Of a stretch of DNA of 64,000 bases, positions 44,871 to 56,500 are shown piece by piece. The notes beneath the pieces are model-generated. The model made no database searches and was not told the origin of the DNA. It saw only the letters and a list, made by a program, of their open reading frames with translations. This DNA is from Antedon mediterranea. Its lineage: Eukaryota > Echinodermata > Crinoidea > Comatulida > Antedonidae. Made by a program: the position numbers and the translations under genes. Within the stretch, counting starts at the first letter, position 1, and every line of letters starts with the position of its first letter. The DNA is taken from NCBI RefSeq assembly GCF_964355755.1, contig NC_092675.1:26142412-26206411 (forward strand), given 5' to 3'.

Positions 44871-45299
44871 TAGTAAATTTGTTTTAGAGCTACAAACATT
44901 ATTTGTTCAAAATAAATAATTGTATTCGTGGAGGTGAAACGTCGCCATTTAAAAAGCTTGCTTGAGTCATCGGCACTGCGCCTTCTTTACATATCAGGGT
45001 ATCAACCAATCACAGATGGAGCTCAGAATAATAAATTCGACACGGCGCGGGATTTAAATTCTAAATACATACGTGTCACTTGCATTCTGCTGCGGAAAAA
45101 GAGAAGCTCGTTCAAAAAATCAAGTAAACTATCCTAATTATTATCAACAACAACTTCTATCAAGCCAATATATTTGCGGTGAGTTATTGTTTCATTAATC
45201 GTTATATATTGAGGCTTTTTAATTTTTGGTTAATCGACGATGCTTTGTATCTTTTCCTACAGAAAACAATGCAATGTAGGTTGCTTATGTAATTACTAG

Positions 45300-45351
45300 C
45301 ATAGAGATATTATAGTGTATAATAGATAATAGATATTATAATATCTCTATG
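45300..45351. mobile_element. 52 bp palindromic micro-insertion
   Basis: Perfect 15 bp arms CATAGAGATATTATA (45300-45314) and TATAATATCTCTATG (45337-45351), flanked by a perfect 7 bp repeat TTACTAG (45293-45299, 45352-45358). Confidence 0.75.
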
Positions 45352-45781
45352 TTACTAGATATTAAAAAATCCGTGAATATTTATTTAACATAACATGGTT
45401 TATTTATTGTTTGGAATACATTATCAATAAATAATACAATTTTGCGATGTTACATTTATACTACCTTTTTAGAAAACCAAATCTAATTAGGCTTACTACT
45501 AGGCCTAGCCTAGACCTGGTTATAAACTGTTACATTTGACGTTTAATTACCGTAATTATTAAACTATTTAGTATTTACAAAGGATGGGCCTATAGACTAG
45601 GTTTCGTTTATATTATCATTACTTACTAATGTTATAAAGTTGTAAATTAACTTAATAGTTATAAATGGTCATGATGATGGAGTGAGATCCATTAAATATA
45701 ACATGCATATGTTTTTTTGCTAAATGAATAGTACAGTAGTTTCTAAACCATGTAAATTGTTCACTGTTAGCACGACCTTAA

Positions 45782-47190
45782 AGTGGAGCTCCACCCAGAA
45801 AATTACTATTTTTCATACATTTCAACTATTATTTAAAAATATCATCCCCTATACTTCATATTTTTTTGAATTTTTTTAAAATGAGTACGAGTTTCTTGAA
45901 AATCACGCCTTTTTGCGTTTTGGGGGGATACCTTGTAATTTCCTATTCTTTTACATGCAAAAGGGGGGTATATTTGAATAATCCTAAAAAATTAATTTCT
46001 TCACTAAAAAAAAAATTTAAAATGTAGTTTTATGTAATTTTTCCAGATCTTTCTATTTCTGGTATAGTTATCGCGTATACATTGCGCAATTTTGCGTAAA
46101 TAGACACTTTCCCCCGTTCGGGTCCAATTGGGTTTTTTATTTTGCTAGGGAGTATGATCACGTGACATTTTTCACAATCACACTACTGCAGCTGGCGATC
46201 TGTTATTTTGTCGCGATGTTATTTTTTACGGGCAAAAAGTATAATAAAACATTCTGAATGTGACCCTATCATGTTTCACAGTGTAATAATGTGATTATGA
46301 GACTTATTACTAAAATGTCAAATCTAACGAGATTTGAGAAAGATGTGGCTGTATATTCAATAAAGCTAGGCCTAGGCCTACTAGAGTGTAGGTATGTACC
46401 GATGCTGCTTGGCCTCCAGCTGCTAGGCTGACACTCAGCAGTGAAGTTTGTTCTGCTGTCACCCAACCTCGGCCTACCCATATGGGCCATGATAGGGTGC
46501 CTGAATAGTTGCTTTTCAGTCAGGCCTAAGCTTCCACATCGCTTTACTACTCTTGTTCTGTATAGGATTTTGTGTTTCACAAATATAATGTGCGAGAAAA
46601 CCCAGGAATGATAAATGGGGCGAAACGACCAAGAATTTTCAAACCCATGAATGCATATAGGCCTAGACAAAAAATTCAAGGCTAGCTAGGCTGAGCAGAC
46701 GGCTTCTAGGCCTAGCTTAAAGTTAATAAACAATCTGATAAGATTATTATGCTGTTGTTGTACAGTGCAAATCATGAGGTTACAATACATGTAAATTATA
46801 CCACAGGGAGTTGCTCTCTGAGTATACTGACATTTTTATCGGAAATATTACTTAGGCCTAAACAAATCGTATTAATTGTGTGTATAAAATGTATTCCCCA
46901 TTTTTCGACACATAATTTACCAAAGGGGAGACATTTCACCTATGCGTTTACCGGCGACTAAAACGCGTCAGTTGCTAAGTGTAACGCGTTTCGCGACGTA
47001 TTGTAAACTAATAACCCCTAAGTTACTGAAAAAGTGTAATGTATTAAAAAACACTATTTTCTGACCGATTTTTTAGAAATGAGTTTTTGGAAAATATATC
47101 CGTATTTTCCCTGTTTTTTTTATGTAATCACTTTCAATTAAACATACTTAAACATAATATAAGCTGAGAAAGTCTGAGTGTAGCTCCACT
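45782..47190 (-). mobile_element. TTAA-flanked non-autonomous element, copy 2, inverted
   Basis: Flanked by TTAA at 45778-45781 and 47191-47194. Nearly identical to the complement of 16395-17802, including the 136-codon frame (here 46269-46679 on the minus strand). Differences are scattered substitutions and a few short indels, so both copies are young. Confidence 0.85.
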
Positions 47191-47208
47191 TTAATGACTA
47201 GCTTTGAC

Positions 47209-47905
47209 CAGAGCCATATAATAAAGAGTTACGACATTGAAAATTAGAAGCCATTTTTGTGTCAAAGAATTCGCACGCTGAGGGCGCGCCCGTCTATTTT
47301 GTATCAGAGCCATATATAGAGCATTTTCCTGTAGTTCATGCATTATTTTTAGATTTTTTTGTCTATGAAATAACGCTTCGGCTTATATTCCGTTTTTATT
47401 TTAGTAATTAATTTTATTAATGGTATTAATTTGGTAACATATATATATTGGGTCTATAATAACAATAATTATATTTGTAATAATTTGCCTTTATTTTAAT
47501 ATTGTTCATACCCTATTCGATATATTAACAAATATATCCATGACACTTTATTATTTTTTTAAGTCATCAAAGCATGAATTATGAATTGAAAATATTACAT
47601 AATTGTTATTAATAGGACGTAGTTACGGGATGTTTCGTTCCAAAATCAATCAATCGAACTTTATAATGTACTAGCGCACGCGCGCGCAATATTCTTTGCC
47701 GCAAGTACTTCTGTACGCTGTGCACATCGATATTTCAACGTAAAATGTGTAATTACATTTTTTAAATATAAGAAAAAGTTTAAAGTATTTTCTTGTTCCT
47801 ATACTTTACATGCATTAACGGAGACAAGTTTGACATAAAATTGATCTACATATCACGTGACTACAGTATAATCCAATGTCGTAACTCTTTATATATCTGG
47901 CTTTG
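47209..47905. mobile_element. MITE-like element with 30 bp inverted ends
   Basis: CCAGAGCCATATAATAAAGA + GTTACGACATTG at the left matches inverted CAATGTCGTAACTCTTTATA + TATCTGGCTTTGG at the right. CTAG lies just outside both ends. It lies 19 bp from the TTAA element. Internal sequence is non-coding. Confidence 0.6.
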
Positions 47906-48757
47906 GCTAGATTAATTCGGCACCCGATAAATTCATCATTAAAAACATTCTTGAAATATGAAATAACTCAAGACCTTTACTAATTTGAAAAGGTAACTAT
48001 ATGACTATCAACATTTTTTATACAGATTTTAGAAGACTGCATAGCCTAAAATAACTCAAAACCAAATCATCATCAACTTCTATTTTATAGACACATTTTC
48101 GGTGAGTTATTTTTATTTATCATTCACAAAATTGCACTTGTTTGTTGTTTTAAATATGCTACAGTACTAACTTAACATGCTGACAATTTACTGTTTTTTT
48201 TGTGCTAAAACATTATGTCATTTTTATGTTATATGATTTATTCAGTTTAAAATGAGTCCGGACTCCCTTTTGTAGATGAATATTTAAAAATAAAAAAGTC
48301 GCTTACTTGCCAACTCTTCCATGCATTTCCTTAATTAAACAATCAAATGTATTTCTCCATTTAAATAAGATTTCAATTTGTTTAATTTAAATATTAATTT
48401 AAACATTTCAGTTAAAAGTATTTTTACAACAATTTAATATTTTGTTTTCTCTTTTTACCCCCAAAATAAGTAGTTAACAGTAGAAATTTAATTTTTTTTT
48501 ACATGGATATACCCAGTGGGTCGTACAGTACATGATTCAATCACTTTTATATTAGTTCGGTGGGGTTTGCTATGTTTTTTGGGAGGTTTGCGGGGTTTAG
48601 CAAAACCCATACTGTCAATGTTTTCTCTTTCTCATCTTGGGAATACTTTTGGAAAAAATGGAACCAAAAAGTAATTAAGTTAAGCGTTTAAAAGAAAATC
48701 AATTTAAACAAAGACTTATGTTAAATTAATAATGTGTTATTTTTAATTTAATTATAG

Positions 48758-50237
48758 ATGATAGTGAAAGTGATGACAGCATGGCTCAAGAGTCGGTAAC
48801 AATACATAGTAAGTCATAGTTGCTCTAATTTAAACATTGAGTTACCTTCATTATTACAGTACTTGCGAAATAATGTTGTCAAGTATACAGTAGTAGTTGC
48901 TAATATTTATACTTTGTTTTTTGGCAAGTTATAGACCAGGGGGCTAACAGGTATATTCTCACAGACTATGCCTATTGAAATATTTTTTTTTATTATTGTA
49001 GCAAATGACAAGATAGAAGAAATAACGGAAACATCGGTCGCTTCTCTGTAGGACTCTATGATTGGTAATATACCCCTTTTTTAAGTAGCCGTTAACAATT
49101 TGTATTTGAAGTTCAATTTTTCTTTCTTTTCTTTTCTTTTATTCAATTTTTTTCACACACAAGTTATGTGAAACAATGATAACAGGTATCATAGTAATAA
49201 ACAATAAGGTAATCAAACTAATTTGAAAAAAATATATAGGGATACTTGTACTTTAACAAAAAACAAAGAAGTGTGAAAGGAGGTCAAATAAGACAAATAA
49301 TACTAGACGCTTAAAACCAAATGTGCTCATGCACATTAGTACTTATGTCATAATGGCATTAATGTTTACTGCTAATACAGAATTTTAAAGTTTTAAATGT
49401 GTACATTGTGGCTAATAACTCTCATTCAAATTGTTCATCTTTAGAATCGTGATGCGAGCTCACCCACAAACGATTGAAGCAATGTGAGATAGAGATTGCT
49501 GAAACACTGAAGCACACTCCCAACAGACCAGGTGGCTCAAGATACAAGGTAAGAATAAATTTAATTTGATTTATCATTTATTTATTTTTTACCATGGCGA
49601 AATAACTTATTCCTCCATGCTTTTACGTATCACTCATATTGTAATGATGAAGTTTACTATAGTCCGCATCAGTTTAAAGACTAAATAGTTTACAAATTAA
49701 AAGATACTATAGTCATTATTGTTCAGTTTCACCAAGTGGTATATAAGCAATAAAACACATTCGTACAATCGCACTCAAACGAATAATTAATGTAAAGTTA
49801 CGGGATACAAATGTTGGAATAAAGTAAATTACAACTAACGTCTGGTACTATACTGATAGGGCTTGGTATTTAGACCCAACAACACTATCCAATTACAACT
49901 AACGTCTGGTACTATACTGATAGGGCTTGGTATTTAGACCCAACAACACTATCCAATACGAAATAAACATAACAACTACATACTGTAATGTAAATTTAAT
50001 AGGGAATGTGCAACCACATAAAAAACACCAAATAGTCAATAGCCAAAATCTTTTATAATTTAAACGTGGGGAAAATTCGATTAGAATGACAATAATTAAA
50101 TTTTGTAAACTAGTAACACTTAACATTTTTTTTTAAAGACTTGCTGCTAAGAGATAATTTTATTTACCTAGTTTTACAATTTGTTATCTTTTCAGGAACG
50201 GAATGTGCCAGACAGAAGAGAGGAGGACGACTTATAG
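48758..50237 (+). CDS. Weak candidate exons of an unrecognised gene
   Basis: Four pieces have good splice signals. 48758-48808 is acidic (D-S-E-S-D-D-S). 49002-49051 reads K-I-E-E-I-T-E-T and ends in an in-frame stop. 49453-49548 reads L-K-Q-C-E-I-E-I-A-E-T-L-K and T-P-N-R-P-G-G-S-R-Y-K. 50196-50237 reads V-P-D-R-R-E-E-D-D-L then TAG. The last two join in phase 0 and look coding, but a stop just upstream of the third piece and the stop in the second break a single model. Possibly a decayed gene of the surrounding element. No family recognised. Confidence 0.25.
49828..49957. repeat. 64 bp tandem duplication
   Basis: attacaactaacgtctggta through aacaacactatccaat occurs twice in a row without differences. 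Confidence 0.9.
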
Positions 50238-50479
50238 GCAAATTTGCTCATTCTCGTTTAAGAACAATGTTTCTTATTATCGTATCATCGAGAACGGGTA
50301 ATTACTGCTGGTTCTCGTTCCTGATCAAAAATAGCGAAAGCTCTCTAATAATAATCAAGTTCCTACCTCTTAAGCTATTTGCAATACATTATGTCTTTTT
50401 TTAATCAGATAATAGAATAAATCAAACAATATTTCATTTTAAATTGCTTGTTTTTATATGTCTTATACAGTACTAACTA

Positions 50480-51640
50480 CATGTTTTAACAAATAACGAG
50501 CTATGTAACGCGTATATCTGCAGAACACTATATATAAAATGTGGTAACGTTAGCCAAATCGTTGTATATAACTAAGTATTACATTTTCAGGACGTCAAAT
50601 ATGGACGTTATAAATACGTCGTCAGTGGTAAAAAGTTTATGATGTAACATTATCAAACTACGATTTGAAAATGTATCTGGTACGTTGTAATGAACGTTAC
50701 TAGTTCGTATGTGCGAAAGTTATAATTACGCCTTACATACGCTATTTAAAAACATTGAGAACGTTAAAAACACGTAGCAAATACGTCATTTACAAACGTA
50801 GAAGGCACGTTCCTAACACGTTAATTGTGAACATTTTTAGGACGTTATAAAAACGCGTTGCATACGTTATGTATGAATGTTATTTTGGACGTTAAAAACA
50901 TGTTGCAAACACGTCATTTACAAACATTACATAAAACGTTAAAAAAACGTTTAGGACACGTTTTTTATCAACGTTATTGCAGAAGTTGTATATACGTTTT
51001 GAATACGTTATTTATGAACATTATTGATGACGTTCAAAAGACGTTATAAACACGTTATTTTGAATGTTATTTTGGACGTTATAAAGTCGTATAAAAAGGT
51101 CGACATTTTCTCGTTCGTGCAACGTTATTGTAGAAGTTATAAATACGTATTTAACACGTTATTTCTGAACATTATTGAGGACGTTCAAAAAACGTTATAA
51201 ACACGTTATTTTGAACGTTATTTTGGACGTTAAAAAGTCGTATAAAAAGGTCGACATTTTCTCGTTCGTGCAACGTTATTGTAGAAGTTATAAATACGTA
51301 TTTAACACGTTATTTCTGAACATTATTGAGGACGTTCAAAAAACGTTATAAACACGTTATTTTGAACGTTATTTTGGACGTTAAAAAGTCGTATAAAAAG
51401 GTCGACATTTTCTCGTTCGTGCAACGTTATTGTAGAAGTTATAAATACGTATTTAACACGTTATTTATGAACATTATTGAGGACGTTCAAAAAACGTTAT
51501 AAACACGTTATTTTGAACGTTATTTTGGACGTTATAAAGTCGTATAAAAAGGTCGACATTTTTGCGTTCGTACAACGTTATTAGAAAACGTTTTTATAAC
51601 CAAAAAATAACGTAATTATAACGTTACCAAAACGTAAAAT
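50480..51640. repeat. ACGTT-rich array with 151 bp period
   Basis: At least three near-identical 151 bp units (aacgttattgtagaagttat at 51121, 51272, 51423) follow a diverged ACGTT-rich lead from about 50,500. Unit sequence differs from the 180 bp array at 34841 but uses the same ACGTT vocabulary. Confidence 0.85.
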
Positions 51641-52299
51641 TGTTTGCTGGGTAGCTTCATTCAGTAAACATGTATAAACATTATGTTTTACCATAAACAA
51701 AAAACTAAAGTATTTTTATTGTAACTACCTGTACTTATTTATATGCTGTATAAAGTTTTTTTGGGAAATTTTCTAATAAATTTATAACTCGTAATTGTAC
51801 TGTTTGTATATGTTGTTATACTTGTCACTTAATACAGTCGGTTTTCACCAGCCAGACGAAAAGTATTCGCGCCAATCAAACATGAGCTCAGATTGGTTGC
51901 GCTTTTTCTTGCGGAACAAAAAGTATAGGCCTAATTAGGCTTTAAATTATACATGTACAGTACTACTAGTGAACCCCACACTACAAAGAGAACAACTATA
52001 AAGAATTAGAATATTTAACATTTCAATTCACAAACAAATTATATTACCAAATAACTATCTAAATTATAGCAGTAAAAATAAACCGGAAATCGTAAATGAT
52101 ACTGGGTTGCTGGCACATCCTCGTCATTCCTGACTCTCATCACTGCAACATTCCTCACTTTATATTAACCAGTTTATTAAAAAAAGGATATGAGAAAGTT
52201 TGACTTGTAGGGATATTTTGTTTTAATGTTAAATTAAATAGTTATGAATTTTAGACATTTTTCTTTACATTTTCGGTTATGAACGACCTAGGAAATAGT

Positions 52300-53055
52300 A
52301 CCTCCTACCTTTACGCATATCTTGCTGGTCGTCGACTGGACCTAGAATCCCCCAGAACTATGCCGATGAGGAAATTACATTTACTATTGCGCATGCGCAC
52401 TATTGATTAAACATGACGAACTCGTTTTAGGTTTTTAGCAAATCGAAAGCTCCGTTTGTTTTTTTTTTTATTAAAAAAAATTATTCCACTATTTGTGTTT
52501 GATGAGCATCACACATGCACGGAGAAGACAAACTCCATGATAAATGTAATTAAAGTATGATAGGCCTACTTCCTTTTGAATCGATTTAGATCGAACGCAG
52601 AAAATGTAATAAAATGGAATTTATGTTAAAAATTAAACCAATGTCGCTTTGCATTGAAACCTGTTTAAAATAATAGAGGAGTTTACAGTTTATCATTGTT
52701 GCTTATCGGTTAAGATAAAATAATAAATATAATATAAAACCGGACCTATTTGTCGATGCTAGATCCAAAGCTGGTTTAACGATTGTTAAAGAAGTTACAG
52801 TATTTGCGAACAGAGAGTGGTAAAATAAAGTAAATAAAGCTTAAGTCACAAAAGACCGCAGTTTGTTTTTATAAACGTATTTTATAAAGAAAAGTGTTGG
52901 TATCTTTAATAAACAAGTTCTTACCAAACCAAAACGTTGGTTGAGTTGTTCCATTCTTCTTCTCGTCGTAATATTTGCGAGTACTTCCTTATTCCATTTT
53001 GTTATAACATCGTTAATGAACGATTTGATGTATTTGCTTCGTAAAATCATAAAAT
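52300..53055 (+). promoter_or_regulatory. Gene B promoter and putative untranslated first exon
   Basis: Blocks of this region recur in order upstream of gene C (62040-62577). They are a TGCGCATGCGCA palindrome (52389-52400, an NRF1-type site), then GTTCTTACCAAAC, then TCTCGTCGTAATATTT and TTCCATTTTGTT. Last are AACATCGTTAATGAACG and TATTTGCTTCGT, which run into an AAAT/GTAAGT donor at 53055/53056. The conserved donor suggests a 5' UTR exon spliced to the acceptor at 53536 in front of the ATG. Conservation may simply reflect recent duplication. Confidence 0.5.
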
Positions 53056-53541
53056 GTAAGTAGTACATATTTGTGTTGCTTTTTTCTATAGGGACGTACG
53101 ACATAATACACTGTAGAATACTGTGGACATATTCAAACGATAGTTAAACGTATTACCTCCTAAACAATTACATACAGTGTTGCAATTATATTCGTCAAGA
53201 ACGATGCTATTTTCCTTTATTGTATTATAAAGACTAAACATTAATGAGAATGCAAAAATCGTATTTGTAGCTGGCCACTTTATTAACATGTATTAAAATA
53301 GAACGTCTGCACAAAACAATAACGCTGTAGATCTGTAACACAAAGATATATTTTTATAAGAATAATAAGTTATTGATTATTAATGTAATTAAGCTTGTCA
53401 AATGTTAGGCCTACAGCGATTTTAACAATTAGCAGATAATCCCAGATTGCTTAAAATAAAAACTGAGATCAGAGAAACAAATTATGTGGTCATGAAGTGA
53501 TTTATAGTAATTAACATGTATACTTTTTTTATATAGAAAAT

Positions 53542-53593
53542 ATGAGTTTTGTAACAGTTTTAATTTTACTTCAAGGAGCCGTTTCATGTCTGG
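53542..53593 (+). CDS. Gene B exon: signal peptide
   Basis: ATG then a hydrophobic core (V-T-V-L-I-L-L) and G-A-V-S-C-L, a plausible cleavage region. The donor is gtaata in phase 1. It matches gene C (62912) residue for residue except near the N-terminus. Confidence 0.8.
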
Positions 53594-56500
53594 GTAATAT
53601 TTTAATTAATATTTCCAATTAAGATGAAATTTTAAATAAATCATTTATTTAATTCCTAAATAAATTTCTTATAATAATAATATCGATTCAGAATGTCATC
53701 AAGTTCAATTAAGTTAACTGCTCTTGTTTTATACTTTATAAACAAAGTTAGAAGATTAGTTTAAATGACATAAAAACAATACATAAACTAAAATTAATAT
53801 GAAATAGATTATAAAGTTAAATTAAAAAACAAATAACAATTAAAAAGGCATATTGTCTTAAAGTTAGTGTGATGAAATCAGTGGCCGTATTCACCATTCA
53901 CACTTAGTAGGCTAAGGGATACACCTCTCTCCTACATAAGTGAATATAATTTAAGGGAAATACATAAATATTTATTGAGTTATGTGAAATACTTAATATT
54001 TAAGAGAAATATCTCACTTAGGCCTAAGTGTGATTGGTGAACACGGCCACAGGTGATCAGTAATTTGATCTTTAAATTTGATGACCGATAAAAACAACTA
54101 TTACTTTTCTTAATGAAAACAACAAACTATGTAAGTTGTATCATAATCAAAGACTCAGAAAGAAAAAAAACAAACAAAATAGTTTATTGAATCATCTTCG
54201 TACATATTTTTTTTTAAAGTTCACAAATCACACAATTTAGGCCTAAAAATAGTTCATAATGTCACTGATATGTAATGTTTTTGTTTCCGATCGATACATA
54301 ATAATATAAGTTTACCAGGCCTACTAAATTATGCCTACATATTTCTTTTCAGGAAATGATAGGTATATTACAGTTTTGAATATACGTCCAAAACAGGACA
54401 ATGATTACCAATACCAATGTTATATTCCTACTGGATATACTGGTTATAGTCTGAGTTACGGTAGATCATTTGCAGTAGCCAATGATGACAGTTTAGATGA
54501 AACATTTTGGAACGTGACGCGTGATGAACGTAGCTATGCAACACCTAATGTTGGCATGGGAGTGTATTATTGCAAGATAGTCAACAATGGTGTCACTTCA
54601 GTCGTTCAAACTACAAGAATAAGAAATGATGGTAAGGGAATTTATGATCATTTAATCTTTGCTTGATACTTTTTATTATTGAAAAACGAAAAACGTACTT
54701 GGTACGTTTTGATTTACTTTTCTATCTTGTTCTATTGTATAGTTATTAGCTTTGTTACGCGCTTTGTATGTTGTTTGTATTTTCGATTAGTTTCTGAGAG
54801 TGCTTGGCTGATTTTTTTATTGTAAATGTAATTTAATCTTCAATCACCGAAAACACGTACTTTTTACCTGCCTTTCGATTGATAAGCCTATTTGATTTGT
54901 ATGTATTGTGAGGTAGTAGAACCTCTATGGACAGCATAAGCCTAACACTTTGTAATTGTTTTTTATTTATCTATTTTTCAAGTCAAGTCAAGTCAAGTAT
55001 CATTTATTGTCATTTGTTTTAAGAAATAACATAGAAATTCTGTTTTCTCTGTTAGCGGAGCACAATATCCAACGGACACAACACGAACTCAAAACAAAAA
55101 CATTACAAAAAGTGTCTACATGGTGTTTAAGGCTCTAGCTCCTGGATAGAAACTATTTGTAAATCGTGTCTTATTGGCCTTAATAGAACGAAATCGCCGA
55201 CCGCTGGGCGTCAATTGAAACATACTAGAGGCCGGATGAAATTGATCATCTTTGATAGCCACTGCCTTTTTCAGAAGACGATCCGAAAAAATGTTTCGTA
55301 TATCTATCTCAGAGAAAACATACTTTCTATGTAAAAATTGCAAATTTGCATATACAATAATTGTATATGCAAATAACAATAAATGGAAATAATTTTTCAT
55401 TGATAAATAATTTATATTTTAAAATACCTTGTAGTCCTACCCTACTTTAGTAGGCTAACTTTGTCCTTTTTTTCAAAACAGCCCTAAATCCTGTAAATTC
55501 TAAAAACATAGCAACTGTGAATATTGGAGATGACGTCACAATTAGGTTTTAATACTGATTTAAACAGATATAAAAGATGGTTCTACCATTTAAAAACGGA
55601 AAAGAGCATGATCCTTAAACAATCCAATTTATTTTTGTGATTATTTTTTTCATATTAAATATAATGTCTTGTTTTCGAAACAGCCTTAATAACGCCTAAA
55701 AATTCTAAAAACACAATCACTGTAAATGTGGGTGATGACGTCACAATTATATTCATCACAAGTTTGAACAGTCAGTTGTCGTGGAGGAAAGATGGCTCTA
55801 CTCCATTCAATATTGGAACTGAAAAGAAAATGACCTTTGACCCAGTAGAGACAAGCGATGCTGGGGTTTACGAAATGTATGAGGATGGTAACAGAACAGA
55901 TCTTAGACACGCGTTTATCAAGTTGATTGTAAGAGGTAAAATAATAAAGAAAAACCAAAATAAATCTATGATGAAGTTTATAATATTTTTTCTATTACAA
56001 CGTTAAAAATGGTTTACAGTAATAATATTGAGCAAAATTATAAGAAAAAATAAGTTTTCGTATAGTTTATTTGAAGGTTGTTTAGAAGGTAAGAGATATT
56101 TCATCTTTGACCTTATTTTCTCATTTTCATAAATTTTCAACTTTCTGACCACATACCTTTGCAATTCCTTAACCAAATTTACAACAACACATTTTTAAAC
56201 AAAATTATTAAGCCATTGGCAACAACTTTGATATAAAAACCTACTATAGGCCTATAACAGTATTATACCGTTCAACTTTGGGTTTTTTTGTTTTAATTAT
56301 AAAAGTAATTATTTAGTATACCATTTCTTTAGCCTGTCCACGTCACAAATGGGGTCCACCTGACTGCACTGGTGACTGTGAATACTGCTATAATGGAGGT
56401 GTATGTGATGATAAAACAGGATTTTGTACCTGTGCACCTGGATTTAAGGGACCCACGTGTGAAACTGGTGAGGAGAATAATAACAATACATAAATTACAT

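Larger units (their letters stand above)
34599..51651. mobile_element. Possible giant (17 kb) inverted-end element between genes A and B
   Basis: CCCAGCAAACA at 34599-34609, preceded by TA, faces TGTTTGCTGGG at 51641-51651, followed by TA. Just inside each end lie ACGTT-rich arrays (180 bp units left, 151 bp units right). This is what one element with long subterminal repeats and a TA target would look like. The alternative is two separate elements of one family in opposite orientation. The interior carries a 1.7 kb tandem triplication, a TTAA element, a MITE and a few weak exons, but no transposase was recognised. Confidence 0.4.

Noticed and set aside
44928-45137. 69-codon basic frame
   Set aside because: It has no homology, and it lies in what looks more like a promoter or 5' UTR (duplicated exon-like end nearby).
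55324-55380. Palindrome TTTGCATATACAAT / ATTGTATATGCAAA as another micro-insertion
   Set aside because: It is a perfect palindrome, but the flanks show no direct repeat at the expected position, so it was not included in the class.
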